A stretch of 35,011 nt of DNA from DASUHT01 sp038230835 (GTDB lineage Bacteria > Actinomycetota > Thermoleophilia > Gaiellales > JAICJC01): positions 1-35,011 of the forward strand of contig JBBRMM010000030.1 of NCBI GenBank assembly GCA_038230835.1, given 5' to 3'. Numbering within the stretch: the first letter of the stretch is position 1; every line of letters starts with the position of its first letter. A program made the translations under genes and the position numbers. Under the pieces are notes generated by a model. It was not told the origin of the DNA. It did not search any database and was given only the letters and a program-made list of their open reading frames with translations. This document shows, in pieces, positions 33,501-35,011 of this stretch.

Positions 33501-34750
33501 TCCACCCCCCACTCGTCCATCGAGGTGATCGCCACCAACTGCTGGGCGAGCACGTCCAGCGGCTGGCGGGGGATGCGGGTGTGCTCGATCTCGCCTTCGC
33601 GCATCCTCCGCACCACCACCGCGGTCTCGAGCAGGTCGCCGCGGAACTTGGGGAAGAACCGGCCGACGGACGGCTCGCCGACGCTGTGCCCGGCCCGCCC
33701 CACCCGTTGCAGCCCGGCCGCGACCGACTTGGGGGACTCGATCTGCACCACCAGGTCGATCGCTCCCATGTCGATGCCCAGCTCGAGTGATGAGGTCGCG
33801 ACCAGTGCGGGCAGGCGACCGGTCTTCAGCATGTCTTCCACCTCGAGCCGCTGCTCGCGGGCTATCGAGCCGTGATGGGCGCGAGCGATGTCGTCCTCGG
33901 CCAGCTCGTTCAGCCGGTTTGCGACCCGTTCGGCCGACCGCCGGCTGTTCACGAAGACGAGGGTCGAACGGTGCGCGCGGACGAGCTCCAGCAGCCGCGG
34001 GTAGATCGCCGGCCAGATCGACTGCCGCGGCTCGCCCTCGACCTCCGGCGCCCCGCCCAGCTCGCGCATGTCCGCGACCGGTACCACGACCTCGAGGTCG
34101 AGCGGCTTGCCGGCCCCGGCATCGGCGATCGTCACCTCACGGTCGACGCCGCCCAGGAAGGCGGCGATCTCCTCCAGCGGCCGCTGGGTGGCCGAGAGCC
34201 CGATCCGCTGGGGGTCAGCGCCGGTCAGGTGCGCCAGCCGCTCGAGCGAGAGCGCAAGGTGCGTGCCCCGCTTGGACCCGGCCATGGCGTGGATCTCGTC
34301 GACGATCACGGTCTCCACCCCGGCCAGCGTGGCGGCCGCACCCGAGGTCAGCATCAGGTAGAACGACTCCGGGGTCGTGATCAGAATGTCCGGCGGGTGG
34401 CGGCGCAACGCCGCGCGCTGGGCCTGCGAGGTGTCACCGCTGCGCAGTCCTACGGTGATCTCGCGTTCGGCTGCGATCCCCCGCAGCGGCGCGCGCAGGT
34501 TCTTCTCGATGTCGTGGTTGAGCGCCCGAAGCGGCGAGATGTAGACCACCCGCGTGCCCTCGGAGGGCCGCCCGGCCAGCCGGTCGATCGCGGCCAGGAA
34601 CGCGGCCAGTGTCTTGCCCGAGCCGGTCGGCGCCAGGATCAGGGTGTGCTCGCCCCTGACGATCGGCGGCCAGCCGAGCAGCTGCGCCCGGGTCGGCTCG
34701 GCGAACGACCGCCGGAACCAGTCCGCAACTGACGCCGAAAAAAGCGTCAC
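30533..34750 (-). CDS. lhr: Lhr-family DEAD/DEAH-box DNA helicase
   Basis: A large ATP-dependent 3'-to-5' helicase of about 1405 residues, the size expected for full-length Lhr, thought to act in DNA repair. Near the N-terminus are LAPTGSGKTLAAFLAAIDRL (Walker A), VDEIHAMAGSKRGTHLALSLE (DEIH box) and GLSATQRPLEEIAAFLGG (motif III). ATSSLELGIDMGAIDLVVQI and LQRVGRAGHS are motifs V and VI. Winged-helix and the long Lhr C-terminal domain follow. The open frame extends to 34828, but the GTG at 34750 gives VTLFSASVADWFRRSFAEPT, the usual beginning, and the upstream part is a REP-like palindrome. It leads the nei/ADP-ribosylglycohydrolase unit. Confidence 0.95.
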   Translation of the reverse strand: MTLFSASVADWFRRSFAEPTRAQLLGWPPIVRGEHTLILAPTGSGKTLAAFLAAIDRLAGRPSEGTRVVYISPLRALNHDIEKNLRAPLRGIAAEREITVGLRSGDTSQAQRAALRRHPPDILITTPESFYLMLTSGAAATLAGVETVIVDEIHAMAGSKRGTHLALSLERLAHLTGADPQRIGLSATQRPLEEIAAFLGGVDREVTIADAGAGKPLDLEVVVPVADMRELGGAPEVEGEPRQSIWPAIYPRLLELVRAHRSTLVFVNSRRSAERVANRLNELAEDDIARAHHGSIAREQRLEVEDMLKTGRLPALVATSSLELGIDMGAIDLVVQIESPKSVAAGLQRVGRAGHSVGEPSVGRFFPKFRGDLLETAVVVRRMREGEIEHTRIPRQPLDVLAQQLVAITSMDEWGVDELHRLVCRAHSYRELSRAQFEGVLDMLAGRYPSDEYAELRPRLVWDRAAGRVRARDGARRLAVVSGGTIPDRGLYGVFLVDSGARVGELDEEMVYEARQGEVFQLGASSWRIEQITRDRVLVSPAPGVPGRLPFWKGDVIGRSYELGRAVGEATRTRRFGDLDPFAAANLAAYLDDQERATGVVPSDRHIVVERFRDELGDWRVCVLSPYGGRVHAPWALAVEARMSQAMGIEVEAMWSDDGIALRLPDSDIPPPTDLIAIPPDELDDLLVGRVAQSPMFAARFRENAGRALLLPRRRPGVRMPLWQQRLKAHDLQQVAVKHGSFPILLETYREVLSDVFEVPRLKELLAAVGSGSVRLVEVDSPHPSPFASSLLFDYIASYMYEGDAPAAERRLQALQLDRALLAELLAADDLRELLDSDAIAEVESELRGDGRALSADATHDLLRRVGDLSATELAARGATGVERLLAERRVIEIGIAGERRLVAVEDAALYRDGVGAAPPAGVADAFLHPVERALERLVLRYARTRGPFAADDLRRRLGVDAGAVLRGLVERGELLEGGFRPGGAGREFVAPDVLRRLRRRTLARLRRTVEPVEPAALGRFLPAWHGIGRELGRGPERLREVVSQLEGVALPVAAIETDILPPRVPDYRPDWLDAACAGGELVWVGAGEGRVRMYLREDAALLQQPSEPSDHPLIELLRRRGASFFADLVAETGESDRSLLVELWGLVWAGLITNDSWQPLRGRVLLRALPAASAGARRARRARPTSALPAARGRWSLVESLLVPAPAPRERARALAETLLDRHGVLTRAAVLAEGIPGGFAAVYGELRLMEEAGRCQRGYFVEGLGGAQFALSAAVERLRAVRERGDDASAVVLSAADPANPFGSVVDWPSAARRPTRVAGAWVVLVGGAAVLYVERGGRGLVVFDSELVEPAVAALAAAVRGGRIRRLAPERVDGEPLAGTPVERTLLAHGFLQTHRRLVLRA

Positions 34751-34755
34751 GGGGT

Positions 34756-34782
34756 CTGTGATAGTGCCTGGCACCGTCACAG
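34756..34782. repeat. REP-like palindrome, copy 3
   Basis: CTGTGATAGTGCC-T-GGCACCGTCACAG forms a 13-bp dyad with two mismatches, immediately upstream of the lhr start. GTGCCTGGCACCGTCAC is identical to copy 1 at about 21614. Confidence 0.65.
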
Positions 34783-34858
34783 AACTGTAACGGCGGGCCG
34801 GCAGCGGCGGACTGGTGACGGTGGACACGCTGCAATCGCCGACAGCCCCGGGCTGGGC

Positions 34859-34864
34859 AATACT
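34859..34864 (+). promoter_or_regulatory. Possible leaderless -10 hexamer for the exported protein gene
   Basis: AATACT ends 6 nt before the ATG at 34871. It fits the local spacing rule but matches the TANNNT pattern less well. Confidence 0.35.
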
Positions 34865-34870
34865 TCGGAC

Positions 34871-35011
34871 ATGAGCGAACGGCGCATGGGCCGAGCGGCC
34901 TTCCTGTCGGTGATCGGGGCAGGCGGCGCGGCGATCCTGTTCGGCAACCGCATCCAGGGGACGCTGGCCAGGCCGCTCAGCGTGCTGCCGGCGGCCGTGC
35001 GCGACCTGGTG
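34871..35011 (+). CDS. Exported protein with Tat-like signal (3' end off the window)
   Basis: Only 47 residues are visible. The start MSERRMGRAAFLSVIGAGGA has paired arginines, a following R-A-A-F-L and a moderately hydrophobic stretch up to AAILFGNR, which resembles a twin-arginine signal. Similar N-termini occur on molybdopterin-dependent (sulfite-oxidase-like) enzymes of related actinobacteria, but the catalytic domain is outside the window, so this is a guess. It is divergent from lhr with 120 bp between starts. Confidence 0.6.
   Translation, partial: MSERRMGRAAFLSVIGAGGAAILFGNRIQGTLARPLSVLPAAVRDLV

Noticed and set aside
31964..33790. Plus-strand 608-codon open frame inside lhr
   Set aside because: No recognisable domain and fully contained opposite a complete Lhr helicase.

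Overview
The window is high-GC DNA from a free-living bacterium, most likely an actinobacterium of the Thermoleophilia/Solirubrobacterales type. That placement is inference from base composition, gene families and many leaderless-type promoters; no rRNA gene is present to settle it. Roughly 36 protein genes are supported. No complete tRNA, rRNA, CRISPR array, transposase or prophage was found, so this is mainly a housekeeping/metabolic chromosome segment with a few small non-coding elements.

Layout. 1-1.8 kb: a two-component system (sensor kinase cut by the left edge, plus an OmpR-type regulator). 1.9-3.0 kb: a secreted beta-propeller protein. 3.0-3.6 kb: a gene-free stretch with hairpins. 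3.6-4.9 kb: an MFS exporter. 4.87-5.10 kb: a 227-bp element with terminal inverted repeats and nested hairpins between two convergent genes. 5.1-5.85 kb: a CBS-domain protein overlapping an XRE regulator. 5.9-8.2 kb: proB-proA. 8.2-9.5 kb: fabF. 9.5-10.85 kb: clpP divergent from an SRPBCC-ArsR pair with two palindromic operators in the shared promoter region. 10.9-12.2 kb: an orphan E1-alpha dehydrogenase subunit and a small protein. 12.2-13.0 kb: a small hypothetical protein and an OsmC-like protein. 13.0-16.0 kb: a compact minus-strand operon (SDR, membrane protein, coiled coil, lipoate-ligase family). 16.0-17.5 kb: a YbjN-like protein, an orphan Flp pilin with a strong hairpin behind it, and a small membrane protein. 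17.5-21.5 kb: glycolate oxidase glcD, glcE and glcF, interrupted by an opposite-strand tandem monooxygenase-like gene. 21.7-24.3 kb: aconitase. 24.3-25.7 kb: small genes including a frameshifted ybaK. 25.7-28.2 kb: a secreted phosphoesterase and class II fructose-1,6-bisphosphatase (glpX). 28.3-34.75 kb: a minus-strand cluster (Lhr helicase, Nei/Fpg glycosylase, ADP-ribosylglycohydrolase, tandem monooxygenase-like protein). Right edge: start of a Tat-type exported protein.

Most striking is the control architecture. At least fourteen start codons carry a TANNNT hexamer 6-9 nt upstream and no Shine-Dalgarno, as expected for leaderless mRNAs; this helps choose start codons throughout. Genes within operons mostly overlap by GTGA/ATGA quartets. 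Metabolically the window covers proline synthesis, glycolate oxidation, the TCA cycle, gluconeogenesis, fatty-acid elongation and lipoyl metabolism. The more unusual items are the inverted-repeat element, the REP-like palindromes, the operators covering the clpP promoter, and the helicase/glycosylase/ADP-ribosyl-hydrolase cluster.
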